Source of the DNA: Bradyrhizobium arachidis
GTDB lineage: Bacteria; Pseudomonadota; Alphaproteobacteria; Rhizobiales; Xanthobacteraceae
Direction of reading: 5' to 3'
Length of the DNA: 64,000 bases
Assembly (NCBI RefSeq): GCF_015291705.1
Contig: NZ_CP030050.1
Coordinates: forward strand, 8,246,001-8,310,000
Each line of letters starts with the position of its first letter. Position 1 is the stretch's first letter. This document shows, in pieces, positions 16,584 through 25,303 of the stretch. The notes beneath the pieces were generated by a model. The model worked only from the letters and a program-made list of their open reading frames with translations. It was not told the DNA's origin and searched no databases. The translations under genes and the position numbers were made by a program.

Positions 16584-17669
16584 CTAGAGATAGGTGACGA
16601 GATCCAGCTGACGGCCAGCTCCAAGCTTGCTGTCGAGCCATTCGAAAATGAAGTCGTCCACGGCGATGAAATTCTCGACCTCGCCCAGCGGGTGAGGGAT
16701 GCAATTCGGCACCACGATCGAGCAATCGGCTCCGGCCTGCCGATAGAACGTTCGAAGTTCGAGAGCCTCGTGCTCGCGCACCATCGAGCGACTGCCGACG
16801 ACCACCAGAAGCGGACAAGATAGTCGACGCGACGGCAGCATCGAGCCTGTCGAGTTCCCGTCCTGGTCGCTCTGCTCCAGTCCGGTCATCCAGCGAAACG
16901 GCGCCCGGCGCATGAACTGCGTCAGAAGGCCACCGTCGCAAACGGCGGCAGCGATCCTGCCATCCGTGAGTGCAAGACGGGATGCATGCGGGGCGGCGGC
17001 GCCTTCGCCATAGATCGCGATCCGCTGCTGGTCGATATCCGGACGAGCCTCCAGATAGTCCAGGCAGCATTGCAGCACATGCTCCGGCTTGAAAGAACGA
17101 CGATGGGTCGAATTGCAGGCGTCGATCAGCAGCAGCGACATGTTGCGGCGAAGCAAGGCTGGCGGCAGCCGACCCATCATCGAGCTGCCGGTGATGTGCT
17201 CGTCACTGATGCAGATGACCACGGGTGCGCGAGGCCCCCGACGCCCGCCCTGGACAAAGAAGCCGGCAAGCACCTCCTGACCAAAGCAATCGATCTCGAC
17301 GCGATCGATCGCAAGGCCAGCGTCATCCTCGAAGCTTTTCAGGCCGGTCGCGAGCTTGTCTGCGAGGTCGGCGTCCGCGATGTCTTCCTGACAAGACAGG
17401 CTTCGCGCGACTTGGATCGCCGTCTGCGCGCACATCCACGCTTCATGCGCGATCCGGCCAGAACGGTCCGCGCGCGCGAATTCGGCCAAGGTCCGATAGT
17501 CTTCTGCGACCCGCAACCAGTCCGAAATCCATAGCCGCCTGTGTGCCTCGCTCGCCAGTTCTGCAACGGGCAAGCTATCGAAGAATTCGGACGCGCGTCT
17601 ACGCAAGCGTACCAGGCTTCCACCGGCGCCGTCACAAGAACCATGAGGCCAATGACCACCGTCCATCAT
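16584..17669 (-). CDS. Alpha/beta-hydrolase-fold protein without catalytic serine
   Basis: A protein of about 361 residues with the layout of FrsA/DUF1100-type alpha/beta hydrolases: helical N-terminal cap, then VLAGFFVQGGRRGPRAPVVI, the elbow region LDYLEARPDIDQQRIAIYGE, and a C-terminal acid-His region. The nucleophile elbow reads G221-E-G-A-A-A where the family has G-x-S-x-G-G, so the serine is glycine. The acid loop reads VVVGSRSMV where G-x-x-D is usual, so the Asp is also absent; a His (CIPHPLG) remains. It should be inactive as a serine hydrolase and may be a decayed or repurposed protein. The true start is unclear; the first ~18 residues look noncoding. Confidence 0.65.
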   Translation of the reverse strand: MMDGGHWPHGSCDGAGGSLVRLRRRASEFFDSLPVAELASEAHRRLWISDWLRVAEDYRTLAEFARADRSGRIAHEAWMCAQTAIQVARSLSCQEDIADADLADKLATGLKSFEDDAGLAIDRVEIDCFGQEVLAGFFVQGGRRGPRAPVVICISDEHITGSSMMGRLPPALLRRNMSLLLIDACNSTHRRSFKPEHVLQCCLDYLEARPDIDQQRIAIYGEGAAAPHASRLALTDGRIAAAVCDGGLLTQFMRRAPFRWMTGLEQSDQDGNSTGSMLPSRRLSCPLLVVVGSRSMVREHEALELRTFYRQAGADCSIVVPNCIPHPLGEVENFIAVDDFIFEWLDSKLGAGRQLDLVTYL

Positions 17670-18433
17670 GATCTCCGAACAGCAGCGTCAGCGGTTGCTA
17701 GACTTGCCGGCTTCGCTTCCAGCATGGCGCGCCGCGCGCCTGCTCGATTCCGTCGCAACGCGCCTGATCGTGTCGGTCGATCTGGCTGCCGATCGCAACG
17801 AGCCGGCCTCGCTCAAAGATTCAGGCTGGCTCAACCCAGTGGTCAGTTCCCCGCTCCGTGCGATCGAGGTTCTCCACTCTGCCATGTTCGCGATCCCCGC
17901 GTTTTAACATTTGTTGTCATCAATGATCAAAACAGACCCGCGATGACGATGCGGCATGTCGTATCAGCCCTGATCGCGTAATTTTTACGGCGCGAATCTA
18001 TCGCACCGCCAATCACGATAATGGCGAAAGATGCGGCTGATTGCCGCTTCGTCAACGCGACTATCGACGGAGAGCGACGGGAACCGTTGACGGCCCATTC
18101 AAATATATCGTGAGACGATATGTATCCTTGTGTGCCGATATGCATCCTTGCGTGCATAGCCCACCCGAAACGTGCAAAACATTCGATAAACAGAATTTCG
18201 GTATGACAGAATGTAATGGCGACAACTGGGCGGGAATTGCCCCGCCGCGCGACCGGCGAGCCCCCGGCAACCTGGACGGGGTCGCACGCCATCCGGCCGA
18301 CGGAATATAGCGCAAGGCCTTGTATGCATTATCCCAGTTGCCATCCTCACGCACTTCGCCTTACATGCCGGCAACTCGCCCGCGGATGACGGCCGGGGCT
18401 CAAAAATCACGCACATTGTCGAGGGGACGGAAT
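17670..18433. other. Gap without a firm gene
   Basis: About 760 bases. A short plus-strand frame at 17668-17907 (MISEQQRQRLLDLPASLPAW and on) is protein-like at its start but has no ribosome-binding site and degrades, possibly a gene remnant. The rest holds the palindrome and tandem repeat listed separately and the promoter of the gene at 18434. Confidence 0.4.
18105..18155. promoter_or_regulatory. Operator-like palindrome followed by 20-base tandem repeat
   Basis: ATATCG-tgaga-CGATAT (18105-18121) is a perfect interrupted palindrome. Overlapping it, a 20-base unit starting cgatatgtatccttg (18116-18135) repeats once at 18136-18155 with two changes. A repressor-controlled promoter is plausible; no matching regulator gene is adjacent. 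Confidence 0.4.
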
Positions 18434-19498
18434 ATGGCGCGTAACATATTGATTCTCGGAGCTTCCTACGGCTCGTTGCTGGGCACGAAGCTGCTGATGG
18501 CCGGGCACAATGTGACATTGGTCTGCCGCGCCAAGACCGCTGAGCTGATCAACCGCGAAGGTACCGAAGTACGCATCAAGCTGCGCGACGAAGCCGCGCA
18601 CCGGGCTATCTTCTCGCGCGACCTGCCCGGCAAGCTCGACGCGGTGACGCCGGCCAATGTCGACCTCTCGCGCTACGACATGGTCGGCCTCGCGATGCAG
18701 GAGCCGCAATACACCAACCACACGGTGCGCGTTCTCATGGTCAAGATCGCCGCGGCGAAGCTGCCGTGCCTGTCGATCATGAACATGCCGCCGTTGCCTT
18801 ATCTCAAGCGCATTCCGGCGCTCGCGGACATGGATCTCGAGGAGGCCTACACCAACGCGCAGGTGTGGGAGCGCTTCGAGCCGGGCCTGGTGACACTGTG
18901 CTCGCCCGATCCGCAGGCGTTCCGCCCGCCGGAGGACGCGGCGAACGTCCTCCATGTCGGCCTGCCCACGAATTTCAAGGCATCGGCCTTCGCCGACGAG
19001 AAGCACAACAAGGTGCTGCGCGAGCTAGAGGCCGACATCGACGCGGTGACGCTCGACGGCCACGACGTGCCGGTGAAGCTGAAAGTGTTCGACTCCCTGT
19101 TCGTGCCGCTGGCGAAATGGTCGATGCTGCTGACCGGCAACTACCGCTGCATCACGCCGCACGAGCCGCAATCGATCCGCGACGCCGTTCACGGCGACCT
19201 CCAGCGCTCGCAGACGATCTACGACCATGTCGATGCGATCGCCCGCAAGCTCGGCGCCGATCCGCAGGACCAGGTGCCGTTCGCGAAATACGCCAAGGCC
19301 GCCGAGAGCCTGCTCAAGCCCTCGTCGGCTGCGCGCGCGGTCGCGAGCGGCGCACCCTTCATCGAGCGCGTCGACCTCCTGGTGAAGCTGATCTCGCATC
19401 AGCTCGGCGTGCCCAATGCTGAGATCGATCGCACGGTCGACACCGTGGACCAGAAGCTGAACGAGAAGATCGTGCAGGGCGGGTCCGGCGCGCAGTAG
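18434..19498 (+). CDS. Ketopantoate-reductase-like (ApbA/PanE family) oxidoreductase
   Basis: A 354-residue protein with an N-terminal Rossmann fold (ILILGASYGSLLGTKLLMAG, nucleotide loop GASYGSLLG in place of GxGxxG, then HNVTLVCR) and the all-helical second domain of 6-phosphogluconate-dehydrogenase-like enzymes. It resembles the 2-dehydropantoate 2-reductase N-terminal domain, but the overall match is to distant members, so pantothenate synthesis should not be assumed; a different 2-oxo acid or opine-like substrate is possible. Start is ATG 18434 behind GAGGGGACGG; an earlier in-frame ATG at 18320 lacks this. Stand-alone gene with no operon partner. Confidence 0.7.
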   Translation: MARNILILGASYGSLLGTKLLMAGHNVTLVCRAKTAELINREGTEVRIKLRDEAAHRAIFSRDLPGKLDAVTPANVDLSRYDMVGLAMQEPQYTNHTVRVLMVKIAAAKLPCLSIMNMPPLPYLKRIPALADMDLEEAYTNAQVWERFEPGLVTLCSPDPQAFRPPEDAANVLHVGLPTNFKASAFADEKHNKVLRELEADIDAVTLDGHDVPVKLKVFDSLFVPLAKWSMLLTGNYRCITPHEPQSIRDAVHGDLQRSQTIYDHVDAIARKLGADPQDQVPFAKYAKAAESLLKPSSAARAVASGAPFIERVDLLVKLISHQLGVPNAEIDRTVDTVDQKLNEKIVQGGSGAQ

Positions 19499-19995
19499 CG
19501 CGCCGCTTCCGTTCCTGTCGGATCGCGTCGACCTTGACGCGGCGTACTCCGTAGCCCGGATCACGCTGCGCTCCCTCCGGGGCTGCATTCATTCGCCGAG
19601 TTCCCGGTGTGATGCATGAGCAACGCGCCGCGCGGTGCTTCCTCATCAGCGCGCAATCACGCAAACGTGTCGTGTTTCCGCGCGCGAGCGCATGCCTCGC
19701 GCATATCACAGCCGCGTGAGAACACGCCGGCTGCTCATCGTCTGTTTGGCTGGACGGCGGTGAAATGACGCCGTTTTGCCCGCGAATCCGTCAGGCGCGA
19801 TCGAAATTCCCCGTCGCCAAGGCTTGAAGCGATCGGCGCGCGGCGCGCGCGATCCTGCATTTGCGCAGGCGCCGCATGCGCGCAGATCAGTCTCCGCTTG
19901 TTGTCCCGCAAAACGGAGGACGATAGCTTTTCGCCTCAGCCATTATGCAATGCCGGCGTCCAGGAGCGGACGCAAACCAACAAGATAAATAAAAA
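19499..19995. other. Gap with one dispersed repeat
   Basis: About 500 bases. Apart from the repeat at 19551-19586 and the upstream region of the next gene, nothing coding is supported. Confidence 0.5.
19551..19586. repeat. Dispersed palindromic repeat
   Basis: GTAGCCCGGA (19551-19560) and TCCGGGGCTGC (19576-19586) form an inverted pair around cacgctgcgctccc; same family as the unit at 13590-13624. Confidence 0.6.
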
Positions 19996-20814
19996 ATGGA
20001 TCAGGCAATGCTGAGCGTCGTTCGCGCGGTCGAGGCGGGCGCGACGACGATGAAGGGCGTGATCGACGCCACCGGGCTATCCCGTCTCAAGATCGAACGT
20101 GCATTGACCGCGCTGGAGAAGCAGAAGCTGTTGGTCCGCGACGGCCAGGGTTTTCGCGCGACCGGCCTGCCGAAGACGGCGCGTCCCGCCCGGCAATGCG
20201 GTTCCTGCAACGCCTGCTGCGACATCCTCGAGGTGGCCGCCGTCGACAAGCCGGTGAACCAGCTCTGCAAGCATTGGCAGACCGGCACGGGATGCACCAT
20301 CTACGACCGCCGTCCGCAGATGTGCCGCTCGTTCGTCTGTGCTTGGCTGCAGGGCCATCTCGACGACGAGTGGTTCCCCGCAAAGGCCGGGCTCATCGTC
20401 CATTTCAGCCAGGACGCGGTCAACGTCACCGCAGACGACCATTGTCCCGATCGCTGGCGGGAAGAGCCTTACTTCAGCAAGCTCGCCGAATGGTCGCTGA
20501 ACGGCATCAGGCGGATAGGCAACCGCGGCTATGCGACCCTCATCGTGTCCGGCCCCGACCGGTTCATGCTGCTCGGACGCACCATCGTTCCGGAACCGAC
20601 GCTGTTCGGCACCGCGTTCCTGCCGCTGACGCAGGACACGTTCCGCTATTGGAGGGCAAAATCGCCCGAACATCTGCAGCGGCTGCACGAGCGCATCGCC
20701 GAGATCGAGCGGATCAGGCAGGAATTCGGCTCCTGCGCGATTCCCGACAACGAGGACGACGATCCGCAGGCGCCCTATCGGCCCGCACTTCTGCGGCTCT
20801 CGAATCACGCCTGA
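19996..20814 (+). CDS. YkgJ-type cysteine cluster protein with winged helix
   Basis: A 272-residue protein. Residues 1-60 look like a small winged helix (VIDATGLSRLKIERALTALE, then KQKLLVRDGQGFRATGLPK). The rest is a YkgJ/UPF0153-type cysteine cluster: C68, C71, C74, C75, C91, C100, C110 and C115 in QCGSCNACC, QLCKHW, GCTIYDRRPQMCRSFVC, which probably binds zinc or an Fe-S cluster. Function of the family is not established; roles in protein modification have been suggested. No strong ribosome-binding site precedes the ATG at 19996; a start at ATG 20008 is possible. It lies just before the HerA-like ATPase gene on the same strand, 104 bases apart. Confidence 0.75.
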   Translation: MDQAMLSVVRAVEAGATTMKGVIDATGLSRLKIERALTALEKQKLLVRDGQGFRATGLPKTARPARQCGSCNACCDILEVAAVDKPVNQLCKHWQTGTGCTIYDRRPQMCRSFVCAWLQGHLDDEWFPAKAGLIVHFSQDAVNVTADDHCPDRWREEPYFSKLAEWSLNGIRRIGNRGYATLIVSGPDRFMLLGRTIVPEPTLFGTAFLPLTQDTFRYWRAKSPEHLQRLHERIAEIERIRQEFGSCAIPDNEDDDPQAPYRPALLRLSNHA

Positions 20815-20918
20815 ACTCCGCCGTGGGCAACACGGCATGATTCGCCCTGTTCCGCTCGACGCGCCCCGGCCGGATTGATAAGCCCCTGTCCGCGAATGAC
20901 GGGACTTGAGTCGGGGAC

Positions 20919-22433
20919 ATGACGGTTGCGATCGAGATGGGGCAGACCACGGCAGGCGCCGCGGCCGCCATGGACCTCGAAGAACTCTTGGCGACCCGCC
21001 TCCTGGTGCAGGGCAATTCCGGCTCCGGCAAATCGCATCTGCTGCGGCGCCTGCTGGAGCAGAGCGCGCCCTGGGTGCAGCAGGCCATCATCGATCCCGA
21101 GGGCGATTTCGTCACGCTGGCCGAGCGATTCGGCCATCTGGTGATCGACGCCGAGGATCACACCGAGCGCGGCTTGCAGGTTGCCGGCGAACGCGCGCGA
21201 CTGCATCGCGTCTCGACCGTGCTCAATCTCGAAGGCCTCGATGCCGAGAATCAGATGCGGCGCGCCGCAGCATTCCTTGGCGGGATGTTCGACGTCGACC
21301 GCAACCATTGGTACCCGATGCTCGTCGTCGTGGACGAGGCGCAGCTGTTCGCGCCTGCCGTCGCCGGCGAAGTGTCGGACGAGGCGCGAAAGCTGTCGCT
21401 CGGCGCCATGACCAATCTGATGTGCCGCGGCCGCAAGCGCGGGCTTGCCGGCATCATCGCGACCCAGCGCCTCGCCAAGCTTGCCAAGAACGTCGCGGCG
21501 GAAGCCTCGAACTTCTTGATGGGCCGCACCTTCCTCGACATCGACATGGCGCGGGCCGCCGATCTGCTCGGCATGGAGCGGCGGCAGGCCGAATCCTTTC
21601 GCGATCTCGAGCGCGGACAGTTCATGGCGCTGGGACCTGCGCTGTCGCGCCGTCCCCTGCGCCTGAACATCGGCGCGACCGATACCAGCCCGCGCAATTC
21701 CACGCCGCGGCTGATGCCGCTGCCCGAAGCGACGCTGGAGGATGCGCGCGCCGTGATTCTGGCGGCACCGCCACCCGATGCCAGCCGGCCGCAGCGCCGG
21801 CCCGCGCCGGATTTGCTCGAGCAGCTCCGCGCGGCGAAAGCAGCCGCGACGCCGGAGATCCGCACCGAAGTGGTCGAGGTGCCCGTCAGCGCCGAGGAGC
21901 TTGCGGAGCGGCGCGAGCGCGTCGATCGTACGCTTCGCGCCGTGCTGGCCGAGCCAGATGCCGGCTTCCGCGCCATCGGCGTGCTCTACCAGGAGTTCGT
22001 CGTCCGTTGCCGCATCGAAGGCCTCGGCTCGGCGGTGCCCGACCTCAACGAATTCCGCCGCATGCTGACGCATGCGCGCGCCGGGCTCGGCACCGATCTC
22101 GCCGAGGACGATGCCTGGCAAGAGGTGTCGCTGCGCGCCTCGATCCTGCCCGACGACATGCAGGGCGTGTTCATGATGATCGCGCGCGCCGCGAAGGAGG
22201 GCTGGCCCTGCCCCGGCGATGCCGCGATCGCCCGGGCCTACGGCTCGCATTCGCTGCGCCGGGCGCAGCGCCTCCTCGGCTATATGGAGGAGCAGGGCCT
22301 GATCGTCGTCCAGCTCGACGGCGGTGGCCGCAGGTTCGTGACGCTAGTGGAACTGGCCTGGGCGACCGCGCCGGGCGATCCCAATGCGGACGAGCTGCCG
22401 GCGGAGCGAGTGCAAAGCGCGGCTTCGCTCTGA
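20919..22433 (+). CDS. HerA/DUF87-type P-loop ATPase
   Basis: A 504-residue ATPase of the HerA/FtsK-like superfamily. Walker A is QGNSGSGKSH (residues ~31-40), followed by IIDPEGDFVTL, a strand-and-acid pattern typical of HerA-like proteins. Walker B is LVVVDEAQLF (~130-139), then an arginine-finger-like GRKRGLAGIIATQRL. The C-terminal half has a linker and a region with a winged-helix look (AIARAYGSHSLRRAQRLLGY). In other genomes such ATPases work with NurA-type nucleases or act in conjugation or DNA pumping; no nuclease is next to it here, so its role is unknown. Start ATG 20919 behind CGGGGA. Confidence 0.8.
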   Translation: MTVAIEMGQTTAGAAAAMDLEELLATRLLVQGNSGSGKSHLLRRLLEQSAPWVQQAIIDPEGDFVTLAERFGHLVIDAEDHTERGLQVAGERARLHRVSTVLNLEGLDAENQMRRAAAFLGGMFDVDRNHWYPMLVVVDEAQLFAPAVAGEVSDEARKLSLGAMTNLMCRGRKRGLAGIIATQRLAKLAKNVAAEASNFLMGRTFLDIDMARAADLLGMERRQAESFRDLERGQFMALGPALSRRPLRLNIGATDTSPRNSTPRLMPLPEATLEDARAVILAAPPPDASRPQRRPAPDLLEQLRAAKAAATPEIRTEVVEVPVSAEELAERRERVDRTLRAVLAEPDAGFRAIGVLYQEFVVRCRIEGLGSAVPDLNEFRRMLTHARAGLGTDLAEDDAWQEVSLRASILPDDMQGVFMMIARAAKEGWPCPGDAAIARAYGSHSLRRAQRLLGYMEEQGLIVVQLDGGGRRFVTLVELAWATAPGDPNADELPAERVQSAASL

Positions 22434-22443
22434 TCCGGGGGAC

Positions 22444-23514
22444 TCAGGCCCGTCGCGCCACCTCGGTCGCATCGATCAGCATGTCAGGCGCGGCACCGCG
22501 ATCGTCAGCAAAGATACGGCGGTGGAGCGCGACCGAGACGAGCCAGGCGATCGCAAACAACGCGATCACGGCAAAACCGAGATTGGCGAGCGATCCGTTG
22601 AGACCGTCGACCAGCACCCACACGCCGCCGGACAGGCCGAGCCGATCGGCGATCAGCCCGAGCGCCTCGATGCCGCCGATCAGCAGCGCCACCGCGACGG
22701 AAGCGCCGGTGATGGTGAGGTTGTACCAGAGTTTTCGCAAGGGATCGACGAAGGCCCAGCGATAGGCACTCACCATCAGCGTGGAATCGGCGGTGTCGAC
22801 CAGTGCCATGCCTGCTGCGAACAACGTGGGGAAGACCAGGATATCGGCGAGCGAGGCGCCGTGCGCGGTCTCGGTGGCGGAGATGCCGAGCAGGCCGATC
22901 TCGGTCGCGGTGTCAAAGCCGAGGCCGAACAGGACGCCGAGCGGATACATGTGCCACGGCCGCGTCACCAGGCGGAACATCGGGCCGAGCAGACGTGCCA
23001 GCATTCCGCGATTGGCGAGCAGCGCATCGAGCCCTTCGGCGTCGTGAACGCCCTGCTCGCGGGCGATGCGGATCGCCCGCCACAGGCTGACGAAGATGGC
23101 GAGGTTGATGGCCGCGATCACGAGCAGGAACAGCGCCGATACCGATGTGCCGATGAAGCTGCCGATCTGCTTGAGCAGGCTGTCGGCGCCAAGGCCGACG
23201 ACGCCGAGCGCGAGCAGCATGGCCGCGACCACGACGATGGTGGAATGACCGAGCGCGAAATAGAGGCCGGCGGATCGCGGCGTGTCGCCCGCCTGCATCA
23301 GCTTGCGCACGACGTTGTCGATCGCGGCGATGTGGTCGGCATCGACGGCGTGGCGCAGCCCGAACACCCAGGCGAGCAGCGCTGTCGCCATCACCGTCGG
23401 ACGGTCGCCGAACGCCGCGAAGGCCCAGGCCCATGCGGCGATGTTGGCGGCAATCAGCCCGCCGAACAGCAACGCGACGCCGGGCTCGATTGCCCGCAAG
23501 GACCATCTCGTCAC
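22444..23514 (-). CDS. NiCoT-family nickel/cobalt permease
   Basis: A 356-residue inner-membrane transporter of the HoxN/HupN/NixA family, which takes up Ni2+ or Co2+. The signature RHAVDADHIAAIDN (HAVDADHI at residues 55-62) lies in helix II, with LGHSTIVV (88-95), LGFDTATEIGLL and LFAAGMALVDTADS further on, all as the family requires; about eight hydrophobic helices. Nickel would serve hydrogenase or urease, cobalt cobalamin; neither cluster is in this window. It converges with the HerA-like ATPase gene (10 bases apart). No metal-responsive regulator is next to it. Motifs do not decide between nickel and cobalt. Confidence 0.9.
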   Translation of the reverse strand: MTRWSLRAIEPGVALLFGGLIAANIAAWAWAFAAFGDRPTVMATALLAWVFGLRHAVDADHIAAIDNVVRKLMQAGDTPRSAGLYFALGHSTIVVVAAMLLALGVVGLGADSLLKQIGSFIGTSVSALFLLVIAAINLAIFVSLWRAIRIAREQGVHDAEGLDALLANRGMLARLLGPMFRLVTRPWHMYPLGVLFGLGFDTATEIGLLGISATETAHGASLADILVFPTLFAAGMALVDTADSTLMVSAYRWAFVDPLRKLWYNLTITGASVAVALLIGGIEALGLIADRLGLSGGVWVLVDGLNGSLANLGFAVIALFAIAWLVSVALHRRIFADDRGAAPDMLIDATEVARRA

Positions 23515-23627
23515 GAATTCAATCCGTCCGTACGCCCCATCGCACGGTATGATATTTACATAGAATAGTCACACTGACCAGCCCCGGCCGTGGCCTGATG
23601 ATCGCATATGCGAATTTGCAAGGGAGG

Positions 23628-23715
23628 TCGTCATGCCCGGGCTCGTCGCGGGCACCCACGTTCTTCGTGCTGCAGCCTAAGACGTGGATGGCCGGGTCAA
23701 GCCCGGCCATGACGA
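23628..23715. repeat. Dispersed long inverted repeat
   Basis: TCGTCATGCCCGGGC (23628-23642) at one end and GGCCATGACGA (23705-23715) at the other, with CACGT/ACGTG inside; the type cgtcatggccgggcttg...acgtgg is frequent in Bradyrhizobium intergenic DNA. The hairpin can also end transcripts of the minus-strand transporter operon. Confidence 0.65.
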
Positions 23716-23729
23716 GTGGATAGATCGCA

Positions 23730-24470
23730 CTACGCCGCCTCGGAGCCGCCGAGATAGGCATCCCGCACGCGGGGGTCGTCCTTTAGCGCACGCGCCGGGC
23801 CTGACAGCACGATCCTGCCGGTCTGGAGCACATAGGCCTCATGCGCGATCTCGAGCGCGAGGCTGGCATTCTGCTCGACCATGAAGACGGACACGCCTTC
23901 TTGGTTGATGGTGCGGATCAGCTCCAGCACGCGATCGACATAGAGCGGCGACAGGCCCATGGTCGGCTCGTCCATCACGATCATCCTGGGACGGCTCATC
24001 AGCGCGCGCGCCATCGCGACCATCTGCTGCTCGCCGCCGGAGAGCGAGCCGGCACGCTGCGACAGCCGCTGACCGAGCTTCGGGAAGAGTGTCAGCATCC
24101 TGTCGAGATCCTGCGCCACCACCTCGCGATCGTTGCGCACGAAGGCGCCCATCAGAATGTTCTCACGGACGCTCATGTCGGCGAACAGCCGCCGCGCCTC
24201 CGGCACCGAGGCGATGCCGCGGCGGACGATCTGCGGCGTGGTCAAACCCAGCAGCGAAGCACCATCGAAAGTTACATCACCGGAACGCGGCTTCACGAGT
24301 CCCAAGATGATCTTCATCGTCGTCGACTTGCCGCTGGCATTGCCGCCGAGCAGGCAGACGATGTGGCCGCGCGCGACCGTGATCGAGAGGTCGAAATGCA
24401 CCTGGGCCTGGCCATAGAACGTGTTGACGTTCGACACCACCAGCAGCGGTTCGGGTGTGCTCGCCGTCAT
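23730..24470 (-). CDS. LivF-type HAAT ABC transporter ATPase (operon A)
   Basis: A 246-residue ABC ATPase, last gene of operon A. Walker A is GGNASGKST (42-50), the signature is LSGGEQQ (143-149) and Walker B is RMIVMDEP (162-169). Ending and length fit LivF, the second ATPase of branched-chain amino acid (HAAT) importers. The Walker A is GGNASGKS rather than the usual GRNGAGKT but keeps all catalytic residues. Its start overlaps the stop of the LivG-type gene by 4 bases. It energises uptake through the fused permease at 25300-27123. The transported compound is unknown; HAAT systems also import urea, amides and aromatics. Confidence 0.9.
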   Translation of the reverse strand: MTASTPEPLLVVSNVNTFYGQAQVHFDLSITVARGHIVCLLGGNASGKSTTMKIILGLVKPRSGDVTFDGASLLGLTTPQIVRRGIASVPEARRLFADMSVRENILMGAFVRNDREVVAQDLDRMLTLFPKLGQRLSQRAGSLSGGEQQMVAMARALMSRPRMIVMDEPTMGLSPLYVDRVLELIRTINQEGVSVFMVEQNASLALEIAHEAYVLQTGRIVLSGPARALKDDPRVRDAYLGGSEAA

Positions 24471-25303
24471 GCCGCGCTCTCCTGCTCTGGCGTCAGGCCG
24501 TGACCAAGATAGGCCTCGATCACCTTGGGATCGTTGCGGACCTCCTCGCCCGGCCCTTCCGCGATCTTCTTGCCCTCGTCCATGACGATGACGCGGTCGG
24601 AGAGCCGCATCACCATCTCAAGCTTGTGCTCGATCAGGAGGATGGTCAGCCCTTCCGCCTTCAGCTCGGCCACGAGCGCCTGCATCTCCGCCGTCTCGGT
24701 CGGGTTCATGCCGGCGGTTGGTTCGTCCAGCAGCAAGAGGCGCGGCTTCAGCGCCAGCGCGCGTGCGATCTCGACGCGACGGCGATTTGCGTAGGACAGG
24801 CTATAGGCGGGCTGGTCGATCCGCGGCAGCAGCCGCTCGCCGAAGCGCGCGAGGATGGCCTTCACCTCCTCGCGCAGCCGCTTCTCCTCGGCCTTGACGC
24901 TGGCGGGACGTAGCAGCGCCAGGCCCAATTCAAGCAGCGGGCCGATCACCGGCACCGCCGGCTTCACGGCGCGCAGCCGCGTGTGCGCGCCGATCAGGAC
25001 ATTGTCCATGACGCTGAGATTGCCGAACACGCGGCCGAGCTGGAAGGTGCGCGCGATGCCATCGGCTGCGAGCCGTTCCGGCGACAAGCCCGTGATGTCC
25101 TGACCTTCGAAGTGGACCACGCCGGCGTCGGGCCGGTCGAGACCAGTCACAAGGTTGAACAGCGTCGTCTTGCCGGCGCCATTCGGGCCGATGATGCTGA
25201 TGAGCTCGCCCCTGGCGAGATCGAGATCGATGGCATCGACGGCAGTGAGGCCGCCGAAACGGCGCGTCAGCCCGCGCAGGGACAGCATGGGCTCCGCCAT
25301 CAC
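24467..25303 (-). CDS. LivG-type HAAT ABC transporter ATPase (operon A)
   Basis: A 278-residue ABC ATPase of LivG type. Walker A is GPNGAGKTT (39-47); the signature is degenerate, LSYANRR, as usual for LivG; Walker B is LLLLDEPTAGM with the AGMNP motif characteristic of LivG. It overlaps the permease gene upstream and the LivF gene downstream by 4 bases each, so all three are translationally coupled. Forms the ATPase heterodimer with the LivF-type protein at the cytoplasmic face of the inner membrane. Confidence 0.9.
   Translation of the reverse strand: MMAEPMLSLRGLTRRFGGLTAVDAIDLDLARGELISIIGPNGAGKTTLFNLVTGLDRPDAGVVHFEGQDITGLSPERLAADGIARTFQLGRVFGNLSVMDNVLIGAHTRLRAVKPAVPVIGPLLELGLALLRPASVKAEEKRLREEVKAILARFGERLLPRIDQPAYSLSYANRRRVEIARALALKPRLLLLDEPTAGMNPTETAEMQALVAELKAEGLTILLIEHKLEMVMRLSDRVIVMDEGKKIAEGPGEEVRNDPKVIEAYLGHGLTPEQESAA

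Noticed and set aside
18116..18155. CRISPR array
   Set aside because: Only two adjacent 20-base units with no spacers and no cas genes.
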